Positions 19,090 to 28,254 of a stretch of 64,000 bases of DNA are shown here, one piece after another. The translations under genes and the position numbers were made by a program. A model generated the notes under the pieces. The model saw only the letters and a program-made list of their open reading frames with translations. It was not told the DNA's origin and did no database searches. The stretch's first letter is position 1. The number at the start of each line of letters is the position of its first letter. This DNA comes from Alteromonas macleodii (lineage in GTDB: Bacteria > Pseudomonadota > Gammaproteobacteria > Enterobacterales > Alteromonadaceae), in the NCBI RefSeq assembly GCF_903772925.1, contig NZ_LR812090.1, forward strand, positions 4,293,902-4,357,901, written 5' to 3'.

Positions 19090-20103
19090 TCATTTTCGAT
19101 CTATTTCTATACGCCCGTGTACCGTTGAAATATCGACGCTCGCAGCACCGCCATTGTGTATAAAGCGCAACCAGCTTCCAGGCCCATACTTTGGCTTTTG
19201 TGCTTTTTCGCCGCTAATATTATTCACAATATTTCCACCTGCATGTGTCTCTATATCAAACTGGGCTGATACATCATCTTGAAAAATAAATTCCATCGCA
19301 CCACCAACCGAATTAGCTTTAATACTGCCATTCGCATTCAGCCCCAATTTAGCAAAAGTACGACCGTTAACGGTATTTATCTGCAGGCTATCAATATTTT
19401 GCAACGATAGCTCAATACGTCCATTCACTGTCTCAACGGATACATCAGGGCTGCTCGATGCGATATCAAGCTTTCCATTTACTGCTGTAAAACTCACAGG
19501 CGTAGTGCCTTCGTGAGTAGCTTCTATATCGCCGTTAACCGTGCCAGCTTCTAACCGGCCTTTAACGTTCTTTAATAGAATATCGCCATTCACAGATTCA
19601 ACCTCTACGCGCTCACCAATGTTTTCTAATGTCACATTGCCGTTAACGACCTCTACATCTACCGCTTTTGTTATTCCTTCAGCTTTAACGTCTGCGTTGA
19701 CTGCGGTGTAATGAAGATCGCTTGCCGATGGCACGTAAATAGTTAGATCATCACCATCTCGACTCTTCTGATACCAACTCTTTGAGTGGTGCTCCACCTC
19801 TACGTGAATAACAACAACATCGCCGCGCTTTTCGAAAATAAATTCTTCGGTCTGGTCGCCGAGCTCTCCTGTTACCCGAACCTGAGCTTTATCCCAGACA
19901 CGGATATCAGCCTTTCCATCAATATGTTCAATATCAATTTTAGGAGAGGATGAGGTATCGATGGTTTTATCAACTTTTTCGCCCGCGAATGCGGCAGTAG
20001 CGATGCTTAATAATGCCGTAGTTAGTAAAGCTTTAACCCCGTTAGATGAGCTGAACATGTGCGTTAACTTATCCGATATTGTGTTTTTCATATTTGTATT
20101 CAT
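19090..20103 (-). CDS. DUF4097-family beta-helix protein
   Basis: Exported protein of the DUF4097 (bactofilin/adhesin-like beta-helix) type. After an N-terminal signal segment (about 24-42, ending AAFAGE) the 337 residues are built from short repeats containing VNG: VNGNVTLENI, VNGDILLKNV, VNGDIEATHE, VNGKLDIASS, VNGRIELSLQ, VNGRTFAKL. This is typical of a right-handed beta-solenoid. The function of such proteins is unknown; they often accompany ECF sigma/anti-sigma genes, as here (12 bases after the anti-sigma gene). AAGGG precedes the start. Confidence 0.85.
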   Translation of the reverse strand: MNTNMKNTISDKLTHMFSSSNGVKALLTTALLSIATAAFAGEKVDKTIDTSSSPKIDIEHIDGKADIRVWDKAQVRVTGELGDQTEEFIFEKRGDVVVIHVEVEHHSKSWYQKSRDGDDLTIYVPSASDLHYTAVNADVKAEGITKAVDVEVVNGNVTLENIGERVEVESVNGDILLKNVKGRLEAGTVNGDIEATHEGTTPVSFTAVNGKLDIASSSPDVSVETVNGRIELSLQNIDSLQINTVNGRTFAKLGLNANGSIKANSVGGAMEFIFQDDVSAQFDIETHAGGNIVNNISGEKAQKPKYGPGSWLRFIHNGGAASVDISTVHGRIEIDRK

Positions 20104-20115
20104 TTGAAGCCCTTA

Positions 20116-20628
20116 TTAAATTTGCTGCCACTTAGGCGCGTGCACTCGCTCAATTAAGGCAATTTGCTGTTGATATACGTGATGCAGCATTTTTATCAAT
20201 GCTGAGTTGTCTGGATCGTCTTTTAACGCCGCCTTAATAACATCTGCGGCATCATCTAATTCTTTCAGCTGTTCCTGCCAGTCTTGGGTTAGCGCAGGAG
20301 TACTTTCATAACTTGCCAGCAGGCTGTTAACCTGCTTTTGCTGTTGGCTGCTCATTGCATCAATCAACGCGTATCCACTGCTTCGACTTTCATCGCTTTT
20401 GAACGCAAAGGGAGCAGCAAACCACAAGACAGTGACCAAGCAAACACTGGCAGCTATAGCCATCCATTGACTTGAAGTTACTCTAGAAGGCGAGGTCTCT
20501 TCATTTGAAGCATCGCCCTGTTGAGATGCTATGCCTAGCTCAATTCCACGCCATAGATCCCGTTCTGGATATTTCTCTTTCGATAACCCAGACACATGCT
20601 GAGCAAGCTTGTCATCAAAATCACTCAT
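20116..20628 (-). CDS. Putative anti-sigma factor (single-pass membrane)
   Basis: The 170-aa product has a short N-terminal cytoplasmic region with a YPERDLWRGIELGI motif. One membrane segment (about 56-72, SQWMAIAASVCLVTVLWFA) follows, then a helical periplasmic tail. No zinc HxxxCxxC anti-sigma motif is present. The role is inferred from topology and from lying directly downstream of an ECF sigma gene with overlapping coding ends. Two consecutive ATGs occur; the second (20628) is six bases from GGAG and is preferred. Confidence 0.7.
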   Translation of the reverse strand: MSDFDDKLAQHVSGLSKEKYPERDLWRGIELGIASQQGDASNEETSPSRVTSSQWMAIAASVCLVTVLWFAAPFAFKSDESRSSGYALIDAMSSQQQKQVNSLLASYESTPALTQDWQEQLKELDDAADVIKAALKDDPDNSALIKMLHHVYQQQIALIERVHAPKWQQI

Positions 20629-21196
20629 CATCGACTCCCATAAAATCTTTCAATAATTGCTTAGCACGAAAAAATTGCGCTTTGCTTGAGCCCACAGCCA
20701 TGTTCAACATGTTGGCAATATCTTCGTGGCGGTATCCTTCAAGTGCATGGAGTACAAAAACCATTCTGGCACGCTCTGGTAGGCGAATAATCAATGCTTC
20801 TAAATCCACATCGGTACTATTCTCTTGAGCCGGCATTTCACTAATGCCGCTATTTTCCAAGTTAAACATGCGCTGCACCCAGCCTTTCTGTTTGCGCATG
20901 TAAGAGATGGTAATGTTTGCCGTTACGCTATGTAGCCACGTAGAAAACTGGCTTTGCCCGTCGAAATTATCGAGCTTTTTCCACAGCTGAATAAAGACTT
21001 CCTGAGACGCATCTTCTGCCATTCCTTTTTCACCAGTAAGCCGATAACACAGTGCGTAGACTCGGCCAACATATTCGTCGTAAAGAGCTCTAAACGCTTG
21101 TTTGTCGCCCTCTTTCGCCTTACATATAAGCTCGTGTTCGCCTTTGTTACCAAACACCACATTGGCGTGTACAACACGTTGTTGTGTGTGTTCCAT
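20621..21196 (-). CDS. ECF-type RNA polymerase sigma factor
   Basis: Sigma-70 family group-4 factor. Region 2 includes FRALYDEYVGRVYALCYRLTG, DASQEVFIQLWKKLDNFDGQSQFSTWLHSVTANITISYMRK. Region 4 includes LPERARMVFVLHALEGYRHEDIANMLNMAVGSSKAQFFRAKQLL. A longer frame begins at 21247 inside the flanking repeat, but ATG 21196 follows a GAGAAAAG purine stretch and gives a normal ECF length (191 aa). It is first in an operon with an anti-sigma and a DUF4097 gene. A MITE-like element begins only about 40 bases upstream of the start and must carry or displace the promoter. Confidence 0.88.
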   Translation of the reverse strand: MEHTQQRVVHANVVFGNKGEHELICKAKEGDKQAFRALYDEYVGRVYALCYRLTGEKGMAEDASQEVFIQLWKKLDNFDGQSQFSTWLHSVTANITISYMRKQKGWVQRMFNLENSGISEMPAQENSTDVDLEALIIRLPERARMVFVLHALEGYRHEDIANMLNMAVGSSKAQFFRAKQLLKDFMGVDDE

Positions 21197-21233
21197 TCTT
21201 TTCTCTTTGTTATTTGTGATGCTGATTAGCAAA

Positions 21234-21499
21234 ATACCGATCCGCATAGATAATTGCCCACTCAGAAGGTGCTGGCAAGTTTACTAGCAAAGCTTGGGAA
21301 TGCAGGAATGGCTGTTCCCTTTCAAATTCCCAGAATGCAGCTAGGAAGCTTGCCAGACCTTCCCGAAGGGCGAGTTTAAAATGTCCGTACTCTTTGTTGT
21401 GTCACCTTGGTGTAGAACCACTATACCTGCGGTAACACGCCGCGATTACGAACATTTTAACTCTCGCTGAGTGGGTAATTATCTATGCGGACTGGTATA
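21234..21499. mobile_element. MITE-like element with terminal inverted repeats (copy 1)
   Basis: Near-identical inverted ends about 33 bases long bound the element. Left is ATACC-GA-TCCGCATAGATAATT-G-CCCACTCAG; right (complement) is ATACC-AG-TCCGCATAGATAATT-A-CCCACTCAG. The interior has a second nested inverted pair (CTGGCAAG / CTTGCCAG) and no credible coding region. About 155 bases from the left end recur inverted at 32869-33017 with roughly 90 percent identity and one 8-base gap. No transposase is present, so it is non-autonomous. Target duplication could not be fixed. It fills the 383-base gap between the sigma gene and the MOSC gene. Confidence 0.75.
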
Positions 21500-21579
21500 A
21501 GCACTTGTTAGTGTTATAAGGTTAGTCGTACCCTATAGTAGAAAGGTTTAAATACACAAAAATATTTTTTGGAGTTGCC

Positions 21580-22230
21580 ATGTCTGCCACCTTTACTGTT
21601 AACGCTTTGTTTGCTGGAAAACCTCAGCCACTTGGGCCTCGTGGGGCACCAAGTAGCATTGTTAAAACCTCCGTCGAAAAGTTAACGGTACATACGGACA
21701 GAACCGATGAAGACGAGCAGGCCAACAAACGCCTTCACGGTGGACCGGAAAAAGTGCTGCATCAGTTCAATCCGACCAACTACCTGACATTAAGAAAACA
21801 CTTTCCTGAAGGCGAATTCTCGCTAGGCAGTATTGGCGAAAACATCAGTGTAGAAGGCATGGACGATGCCACTGTTTATATCGGAGATATCTGGAAGTTC
21901 GGCGATGTAGAGCTGCAAGTAAGTGCACCGCGTGCCCCTTGCAATAAAATATCCCACCGCTTTGGCATCCCCAACTTAGATAGATTTGTTGGAGAACGAG
22001 GTATTACTGGCTGGTACTACCGAGTTATTAAAACCGGTACCATTAACGTTGGCGACGAAGTAACACTGTTGCACCGTGAGGACGATACCGTTAATGTCCA
22101 CACCTTAATGCAATGTGCCCATACGAAAGCCGACAAAGCACTTGCTCAAAAGCTAGCTAAGCTGGAACCGCTTGACGATGAGTGGCGTGGAAAATGCCAA
22201 AAGATTGCTGGTAAAGTTGCGGATAAATAG
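21580..22230 (+). CDS. MOSC domain-containing protein (YiiM-like)
   Basis: The MOSC fold is the sulfur-carrier domain shared with molybdenum-cofactor sulfurases; YiiM-type proteins detoxify N-hydroxylated base analogues and related compounds. The 216-aa protein has the N-terminal MOSC beta-barrel with KTSVEKLTVHTDRTDEDEQANKRLHGG. The conserved cysteine is in VSAPRAPCNKISHRFG. The C-terminal 3-alpha extension is found in YiiM. The start has GGAG five bases upstream. Its 3' end overlaps the convergent hypothetical gene by about 74 bases. Confidence 0.88.
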   Translation: MSATFTVNALFAGKPQPLGPRGAPSSIVKTSVEKLTVHTDRTDEDEQANKRLHGGPEKVLHQFNPTNYLTLRKHFPEGEFSLGSIGENISVEGMDDATVYIGDIWKFGDVELQVSAPRAPCNKISHRFGIPNLDRFVGERGITGWYYRVIKTGTINVGDEVTLLHREDDTVNVHTLMQCAHTKADKALAQKLAKLEPLDDEWRGKCQKIAGKVADK

Positions 22231-22642
22231 AATAATTTGAGTAGATAGCTTTGCCGTCTCCCTCTTGAAAAAGAGGTGATTCATTGTAAAAAAACGGAGA
22301 AACTTCATTTTCTAGGCGGCGAAGTATGGGAGGCAATTTTGATGGCGTATTTACATAAACCCAAAGTGCACACCGTTTTGAGTTACAGGAAATGTAATAA
22401 CCCACCTCTTCTTCAGCGTACGGCTTGAAAATTTGATTGAGTGCGTTATGCATTGAAGCGTATTGATAACTCTCGGAATCAGAAAGCAGGTACTCCATAT
22501 TCGCCCTGCAACTGTCAATGCAGCTTTTATAAGGCGCTGAGAGTTGAGCAGGCCGCTCATTTATCAAGTATGCCCAAACCCCGATATAACCGCAAAGAAC
22601 AATAGATAAAGCAATAAAAGCACTACTTCTTAGTTCAGACAC
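22157..22642 (-). CDS. Hypothetical membrane-anchored protein
   Basis: Not recognised. From GTG 22642 (AAGGA six bases upstream) the protein is about 161 aa. An N-terminal membrane segment (about 6-26) is followed by a polar, probably periplasmic, region with four cysteines (CIDSC and CNSKRC) that could pair as disulfides. It is tyrosine-rich near the end. The last 74 bases lie antisense within the MOSC gene, so the C-terminus may be a read-through extension. Real gene likely, function unknown. Confidence 0.55.
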   Translation of the reverse strand: MSELRSSAFIALSIVLCGYIGVWAYLINERPAQLSAPYKSCIDSCRANMEYLLSDSESYQYASMHNALNQIFKPYAEEEVGYYISCNSKRCALWVYVNTPSKLPPILRRLENEVSPFFYNESPLFQEGDGKAIYSNYSIYPQLYQQSFGIFHATHRQAVPA

Positions 22643-22670
22643 CTTCAATCCTTGAAAATAACACCAGATC

Positions 22671-22859
22671 TCATTTGACTAAAGAATAACCACAATGGCA
22701 AGTTTGGGCAAGTTTGTTAGTGATAAGACCCGAATGATAGACAACGGTTAAAAAAGACACCTTCTCCCCTTCATTTAAAATTACCCCAGGCATAGCGGGG
22801 TCTAGTTGCTTTTTCATTTTCATCAGTCGAATAACGCAGAAAGCGCGTACCATCGTCAT
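22671..22859 (-). CDS. Possible small protein (62 aa or less)
   Basis: The frame directly precedes the hypothetical membrane gene on the same strand, 28 bases apart, and its upstream region carries a Fur-box-like sequence. The core MKKQLDPAMPGVILNEGEKVSFLTVVYH then CHCGYSLVK has reasonable codon use and a CxC pair, but no recognised family and no clear ribosome site. It may be real or chance. Confidence 0.25.
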   Translation of the reverse strand: MTMVRAFCVIRLMKMKKQLDPAMPGVILNEGEKVSFLTVVYHSGLITNKLAQTCHCGYSLVK

Positions 22860-22877
22860 AAATAGAGAAGTTGCAAA

Positions 22878-22896
22878 TGATAATTATTATTAATAA
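22878..22896. promoter_or_regulatory. Fur box between the small ORF and the response regulator gene
   Basis: TGATAATTATTATTA (22878-22892) matches the 7-1-7 Fur consensus TGATAAT-N-ATTATCA at all but one position and continues into further TAATAAT units. It lies 31 bases before the response-regulator start. It suggests iron control of the two-component system, consistent with the PepSY/TonB receptor genes that follow. Confidence 0.65.
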
Positions 22897-22926
22897 TATA
22901 AACTAAAATTTATTTCTTAAGCCGTT

Positions 22927-23616
22927 ATGTGTAAAACACGAATACTCATTATTGAAGATGACGCGACGTTAAGTGAACAAATTACTCAACTACTGCAGGC
23001 TCGAGGGTTTGACACTCGCCATGAAAACGATGGTCATGCCGGATTGCACGCTGCGCTTGAGGAAAACTTTGACCTTGTATTGCTCGACATACGCCTTCCA
23101 TCGTTAAATGGTCTCTCATTGTTGCATCAACTTAGGCAAATTAAACAAACACCTGTAATGATGATTACAGCATCTGGTGCCGAGCAAGAGCGAATTGAAG
23201 GCTACCGTAAAGGCGCAGATGACTACTTACCTAAGCCCTTCAATTTTACTGAAATGATGCTTCGCATCGACGCAATACTAAGGCGTAGCAAAGCAATGAG
23301 TAATTCGGGTACGCAGAAGTCAGAAATCTTGGTTGATGTGCTTTATCTAAATCGCATTCAACAGGTGACTAAATACCACGCAAAGTTACTCGAATTTACA
23401 CCTATACAATTCAAGCTTCTTTGGATGCTCGTAGAAAACAAGGGCGAAACCTTGAGTAAAGCATTTCTTTACCACAGTGTGCTCAATAAACCCTTTTCTC
23501 GATATGACCGAAGCCTAGATATGCACCTTTCTAGAGTACGCAAAAAGTTAGTTGAAACGGGTATGCCCCCCGAGCGCCTGGCCACGGTTCATGGACAAGG
23601 ATACCGCTTTTCGTGA
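22927..23616 (+). CDS. OmpR-family response regulator
   Basis: The 229-aa regulator has a receiver domain (about 5-115) with acidic pair EDD, phospho-Asp54 in VLLDIRLPSLNG, Thr81 and Lys103 in YLPKPFNF. A winged-helix DNA-binding domain follows (about 130-228; EFTPIQFKLLWMLVEN, RYDRSLDMHLSRVRKKL, TVHGQGYRFS). It is translationally coupled to the kinase by a GTGA overlap. The targets are likely the neighbouring receptor genes, by inference from position only. Confidence 0.92.
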   Translation: MCKTRILIIEDDATLSEQITQLLQARGFDTRHENDGHAGLHAALEENFDLVLLDIRLPSLNGLSLLHQLRQIKQTPVMMITASGAEQERIEGYRKGADDYLPKPFNFTEMMLRIDAILRRSKAMSNSGTQKSEILVDVLYLNRIQQVTKYHAKLLEFTPIQFKLLWMLVENKGETLSKAFLYHSVLNKPFSRYDRSLDMHLSRVRKKLVETGMPPERLATVHGQGYRFS

Positions 23617-25055
23617 AAAATAAATTGCTTTGGCGGCTATGTGCATTCATCGCGGTTGGTACTGTTTTGCTATTTTGGGCCATTGCTTGGCTTACTAATC
23701 ACACCGAAACTAGCATGAGCTTTCTAGATAAGGTTCATCAGGAAACCCTTTACGCCTATGGGAAGGAAGCCGAAAAAATCTATCTGGAAAAGGGAGAAGA
23801 AGGGTTAGCCGTTTTCTTAAAAGAGATAAGAGCGAAAGAGAACACCTGGCTTGCTGTGCTTAACTCTGAAATGACAACATTCGCAGATACCAAGATGTTA
23901 GATGAGTTTGCTGATAGGTTTCAAATTGGGCGGAGCCCTGAATGGAAAATACATTTGTATTTCTCTGAAAACCCTGTAATGGAAGTGCCTTTTGTAGACA
24001 ACAACACACACTTTTTGATTCAGCTTCCACAGCGGATGCGCCCAGGCTCGTTATTACTCGCCACCCGCTTGGCATTACAAATTGCATTACCTTTAGTCAT
24101 ACTAAGTCTATTGAGTTTTATGCTTTATCGACATGTTATGACACCACTTAAGCAGTTAGAAAGGGCAACAAAAGATTTTGCTAACGGTAACTTAGAAGCC
24201 CGTGCAATGGCTACGATGCCCGAGCGAAATGATGAACTTACTACACTTGCTCAAACCTTCGATAAAATGGCGCAAAGAACGAGCAGTCTCATTTATAACC
24301 AAAGAAGTTTGCTTGCAGACCTTTCTCACGAGCTTCGCACGCCTCTTGCTCGCATTGATATGGCGATAGATTTTGTAGAACAAGATATTAACCGTGAACA
24401 AGCCCTTTCCCGCCTGCGCTATGAAGCAAGCACAATGAGAGAGCTTGTTGAAGATACCCTAACCTTTGCCTGGCTAAATACAGAGTCACCTCAATTAAAC
24501 AGCGATGATTTTGATCTTGTAGAGCTTATCAACGTTATTTGTGAAGATGCCCGCTTTGAATACCCTGATAGAACATTATGCGTAAGCACGCCGGAATGTG
24601 CGAGTATAGAAAAAAGCAGTCAGCTTGCTTTGGGGCAGGCATTAGAGAATATTATTCGCAACGCTTTGCGCCATACACCGCAACAAAGCAAAGTAAGCGT
24701 GACCTTGGTCAGCGATAACAATAACTACGTTATCACTGTTACAGACGAGGGCACTGGCGTCCCTGAATCAATGCTTAACGCCATATTTGAACCTTTTTTC
24801 AGGGTAGACAAGGCCCGTGCAACGAAAAACTATGTTCATGCTGCAAAGCGCTCTGGGTTTGGCCTTGGGCTTGCACTGGCGAAACGCCAAATTGCCGCGG
24901 TCGGCGGCGTCATATCAGCGAGCAATCGCGCAAACAAAGACGATGAGCAGATCAATAACGCTTATCTAAATAAAGATGCAAGCGCAACCAAGCAGACAGG
25001 ACTGATGGTCACCATCACCCTGCCTAAGTTTTCTGATGCTGCTTTCGCAAACTAA
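23613..25055 (+). CDS. Sensor histidine kinase of the two-component pair
   Basis: The 480-aa kinase has an N-terminal membrane segment (about 8-28) and a periplasmic sensor loop of about 120 residues. A second membrane segment (about 152-172) and a HAMP domain (HVMTPLKQLERATKDFANG) follow. The HisKA domain has phospho-His239 in LADLSHELRTPLAR, and the HATPase domain has NIIRNALRH, DEGTGV and SGFGLGLALAKR. The start is GTG overlapping the regulator stop. Its 3' end overlaps the convergent PepSY gene by 32 bases. The sensor ligand is unknown; an iron or metal cue is inferred from context. Confidence 0.92.
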   Translation: MKNKLLWRLCAFIAVGTVLLFWAIAWLTNHTETSMSFLDKVHQETLYAYGKEAEKIYLEKGEEGLAVFLKEIRAKENTWLAVLNSEMTTFADTKMLDEFADRFQIGRSPEWKIHLYFSENPVMEVPFVDNNTHFLIQLPQRMRPGSLLLATRLALQIALPLVILSLLSFMLYRHVMTPLKQLERATKDFANGNLEARAMATMPERNDELTTLAQTFDKMAQRTSSLIYNQRSLLADLSHELRTPLARIDMAIDFVEQDINREQALSRLRYEASTMRELVEDTLTFAWLNTESPQLNSDDFDLVELINVICEDARFEYPDRTLCVSTPECASIEKSSQLALGQALENIIRNALRHTPQQSKVSVTLVSDNNNYVITVTDEGTGVPESMLNAIFEPFFRVDKARATKNYVHAAKRSGFGLGLALAKRQIAAVGGVISASNRANKDDEQINNAYLNKDASATKQTGLMVTITLPKFSDAAFAN

Positions 25056-26163
25056 GAAGCCTTTTCACACCAAGTAGTGTGCCAGTATAAACTAAGATAC
25101 AGCAAAGCAAGCTGACCAATCCTGCTATGGTCTGGCCTATAAAGCCGAAATATTCGCCCGTATGTAAAAAGCGAGAAGTGCCCCACGCCTGACTTCCTTT
25201 GGGCCAATCTTCTTTATATAGTGTTCTAGTGATGTCACCGCTTCTCGTGTCGAAATACAGTGAATACGCTAACTCTTGCCTGTGCCCTATACTTTTATCA
25301 ATATAAAATCGGGCGACGCCCTCACTTTTACCAATCTCCATCCACATGGAGTACCAATTCTGATAGCCATGCTCATTGGCGTGTTGCTGCGCTTTATTAA
25401 ATAACGTGTGGTAACTGACAACGTCGGCGTCTAGCGTTTCAGGCATTGCCTTCTTTTCGCGAGCAGGTACTTGTTCACCATACATGCCATACAGTGCTTT
25501 GTTAGCCCATTCAAAATAAAACAGCGTAGCCGTTGTTCCAATTACAAGTAAAAAAGGCAATGACCACATGCCAAAAACAAAATGCCAATGTCGGCGACGA
25601 TGTTGTTTGTTTGTGTATTTTTGCCGCAACCACATTTGCTGCTTTAAGGACTTTTTAGATAGGTGTTTCGGCAACCAAATGATGACACCCGATAACAGCA
25701 AAAAAATAAAAATAAGATTGCTATAAGCCGTTATGGTTTTGCCAATTAATTGGTAATCGCCTTCCATTAAGAGGTATCGATGGAGGTCAGTGATGACATG
25801 AAATGCTTCTTCAACAACCCCTTCTCCCTCTCTTAATATGCCTCCGGTATAGGGGTGAATAAGATAACTATGCTCGCCCGCCCACGCCGGAATGGCCGCT
25901 CCTTCACTATTTACCCATCGAACGAAAATATGCGCTTCGTCAGGATGCTTTTCGCGAAGTAGTGATACAACTTGGTCAGTCGAGATCACCGACTTTTCAA
26001 TATCAATGGTTTGCGCATAAGCCATTTCACTTAGCTCTTTAAACTGGCGCTCGTAAGTTAGCAATACCCCAGTAAAAGCCATAATGAAAACGACAATGCT
26101 GGCCAATAAGCCAGCAAATAGGTGGGTCCAAAAGACCCACCTTTTAAACGAGGAAAAATTCAT
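25024..26163 (-). CDS. PepSY-associated membrane protein
   Basis: PepSY_TM family (379 aa), inner-membrane proteins with four transmembrane segments usually found beside siderophore or heme receptors and often proposed to reduce or release iron. Features are WVFWTHLFAGLLASIVVFIMAFTGVLLTYERQ, HVITDLHRYLLMEG, RRHWHFVFGMWSLPFLLVIG, and RFLHTGEYFGFIGQTIAGLVSL near the end. The conserved His residues in the membrane segments could bind heme. It lies 13 bases downstream of the TonB receptor gene, so they form an operon. Confidence 0.88.
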   Translation of the reverse strand: MNFSSFKRWVFWTHLFAGLLASIVVFIMAFTGVLLTYERQFKELSEMAYAQTIDIEKSVISTDQVVSLLREKHPDEAHIFVRWVNSEGAAIPAWAGEHSYLIHPYTGGILREGEGVVEEAFHVITDLHRYLLMEGDYQLIGKTITAYSNLIFIFLLLSGVIIWLPKHLSKKSLKQQMWLRQKYTNKQHRRRHWHFVFGMWSLPFLLVIGTTATLFYFEWANKALYGMYGEQVPAREKKAMPETLDADVVSYHTLFNKAQQHANEHGYQNWYSMWMEIGKSEGVARFYIDKSIGHRQELAYSLYFDTRSGDITRTLYKEDWPKGSQAWGTSRFLHTGEYFGFIGQTIAGLVSLLCCILVYTGTLLGVKRLLSLRKQHQKT

Positions 26164-26176
26164 TTAATAGCGTTAC

Positions 26177-28222
26177 TTAGAAATCGTAAGTCACTGATAA
26201 ACGAATATCTCGCCCAGCTTCTTGTGGACCAACAACGCTTGGGAATACTTCGCTGTAATCACCCACACTTGAATGGTCGATATAGGCTTCATCAAACAGG
26301 TTTGTTACCGCCACATTTACGCGCAGGTCATTGGTAACTTCCCATTCGCCATAAATATCCACTAGAGTATAGTCTGCTTTGTTTAGTGAATACAGCGAAT
26401 CGGTCCAGCCGTTTTCTAAGGCCTGATGAAGGGTATCTATGTTGATGTCGTCAACCATAGTAATGTTGAAGCCTACGCTGATGTCAGCAGTAACGGTATA
26501 ATCTGCACCAAGTACCCAAGTATCGCCGCGGCTATTACCTAAGCCAACAAACTCGTACCCGTTAATATCGATGCTGTTATACGGTACGCTGTACAGATCT
26601 TCACGAGGCATCAACTCAACGTCTACGCTTGAAAACCCAAAGTACAGGTCAACAGAATCCCAGCGATACGCAAGGTTAAACTCTACGCCAGATGATTCTA
26701 GGTCGCCGATATTATTAAATACCGAGTTACCTTGATAACCGCTAAATAGCACATCATCAATGGTAGATTCATAAGCGCTAAGACGCGCGTTTAGATTATT
26801 GGCACTGTATTCAATTGACGCTTCGATATTGGTAACAGTTTCAGGCACCACGTCACTGGCAACAACAGGAACGTCTTCGCCATCGTATAAGTACTCATCT
26901 AGGGTGAAGCCATCACCAATTTGCTTGCCGCGAGCCGCTTCTGCGTAGCCAAGACCAAGGGTCCAAGCTTCGGTAAGCTGATATTCAAGACCCACGTTAA
27001 AGCTAAGTTCATTGTTATCTAGTCCAGATGGCTCATCGGTAACGGGTGTGCCGTAATAGTCATCAATAAGAATTTCTTGCTGGAAGTCAAAATTGTCATA
27101 ACGTACGCCATAACTAAGCAACAATTCTGGCGTGATGTTGCTATGAGCCTGCGCATAGATTCCTAATACGCTGCCTTCTTCTGCATTTTGAACAGGGCCT
27201 GTTCCTGGGCCGCTCTCTACTTCGTCTTTGCGATAATCGATACCATAGGTAAATACGTGATTGGTAACGTCGCTCGTATTTCTAATATCAAATCCATAGG
27301 TATCGATATCAGATAAGAAGTCAAAACGTCCGCCGCGGAACGATGATGAAGTTTGATATGCTGTAGCTTCTAAAAACACCAATGCGCTATGGTCAAAACG
27401 GTAGTTCGCAACATAGGTATCACGCTCTGCTTCACTAGGATAAAGCGGGGCACCTTCTAGTACTACCCAGTTAGGTCTTGCCGAAAACTCACCTTCTTCA
27501 TCGCGCTGCTCTGCACTTAATGAAAGGTATTGATTATCCGCAATGTAACCACTGGCTTTAAGGAACATGAGATCTTGATCTGCGGCAGTACCTAGTACTT
27601 CATTACCGTCGCCGTCTTCAAAGTTATCTCTGTCTACCGTGCTGTAATAACCTAGTAAGCCCCAAGTGTCGTTTAGCTTTCCATAAAGGCTACCGCTATA
27701 TCGGGTACCATCGTTTGAGAAATAACTTGCTTTTACTCGACCGCCAAATTGTTCGTCGCCTCTCAATAAATCTTGCGCGTCTTTGGTTTTAAAGCGTATT
27801 GAACCGCCTATAGCACCTGGGCCGCTCGTCGCTTCGCCGGCACCAGCCTGCACATCAATTTGCTTCAAAAGATCGGGGTCTAAAGTAACGCGACCAATGT
27901 GGTGAAATAGCGTTGAGGTTTGTTGTGCGCCATCTACGGTTACATTTAGGTAAGCATCTTCTAATCCGCGGATAAAGATTTTTTGTGCTACACCCACTGA
28001 ACCGCCAACGCTGACCGACGGCGACTCTCTGAAAACGTCAGCTAAGTCGTTTGCCTGAAACTGCTCAATATCTTCAGCAGTAATGCTTAAGTTAGTTGCT
28101 GCGCCTACCACAGCAACTCGCTCTATAGACTTGGTTTCTTCATTCTGGTTTTCTAAGGATTGCGCGAATACTGCTGGGCTGGATAGCGTGCACACTGCAC
28201 TAGCTAAAACTAACTTTTTCAA
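26177..28222 (-). CDS. TonB-dependent receptor, iron/heme or siderophore type
   Basis: Outer-membrane 22-strand receptor with plug domain (about 40-150; SITAEDIEQFQANDLADVFRESPSVSVGGS, GPGAIGGSIRFKTKDA) and beta-barrel ending VTYDF. An ATG at 28234 precedes it, but GGAG six bases before TTG 28222 yields MKKLVLASAVCTLSSPAVFAQ, a textbook signal peptide, so TTG is preferred (681 aa). It heads an operon with the PepSY gene, next to a two-component pair. The plug resembles heme/ferric-chelate receptors, but the ligand cannot be read from sequence. Confidence 0.87.
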   Translation of the reverse strand: MKKLVLASAVCTLSSPAVFAQSLENQNEETKSIERVAVVGAATNLSITAEDIEQFQANDLADVFRESPSVSVGGSVGVAQKIFIRGLEDAYLNVTVDGAQQTSTLFHHIGRVTLDPDLLKQIDVQAGAGEATSGPGAIGGSIRFKTKDAQDLLRGDEQFGGRVKASYFSNDGTRYSGSLYGKLNDTWGLLGYYSTVDRDNFEDGDGNEVLGTAADQDLMFLKASGYIADNQYLSLSAEQRDEEGEFSARPNWVVLEGAPLYPSEAERDTYVANYRFDHSALVFLEATAYQTSSSFRGGRFDFLSDIDTYGFDIRNTSDVTNHVFTYGIDYRKDEVESGPGTGPVQNAEEGSVLGIYAQAHSNITPELLLSYGVRYDNFDFQQEILIDDYYGTPVTDEPSGLDNNELSFNVGLEYQLTEAWTLGLGYAEAARGKQIGDGFTLDEYLYDGEDVPVVASDVVPETVTNIEASIEYSANNLNARLSAYESTIDDVLFSGYQGNSVFNNIGDLESSGVEFNLAYRWDSVDLYFGFSSVDVELMPREDLYSVPYNSIDINGYEFVGLGNSRGDTWVLGADYTVTADISVGFNITMVDDINIDTLHQALENGWTDSLYSLNKADYTLVDIYGEWEVTNDLRVNVAVTNLFDEAYIDHSSVGDYSEVFPSVVGPQEAGRDIRLSVTYDF

Positions 28223-28254
28223 GGGTAACTCCATTTGACAATCAACAATTACAA

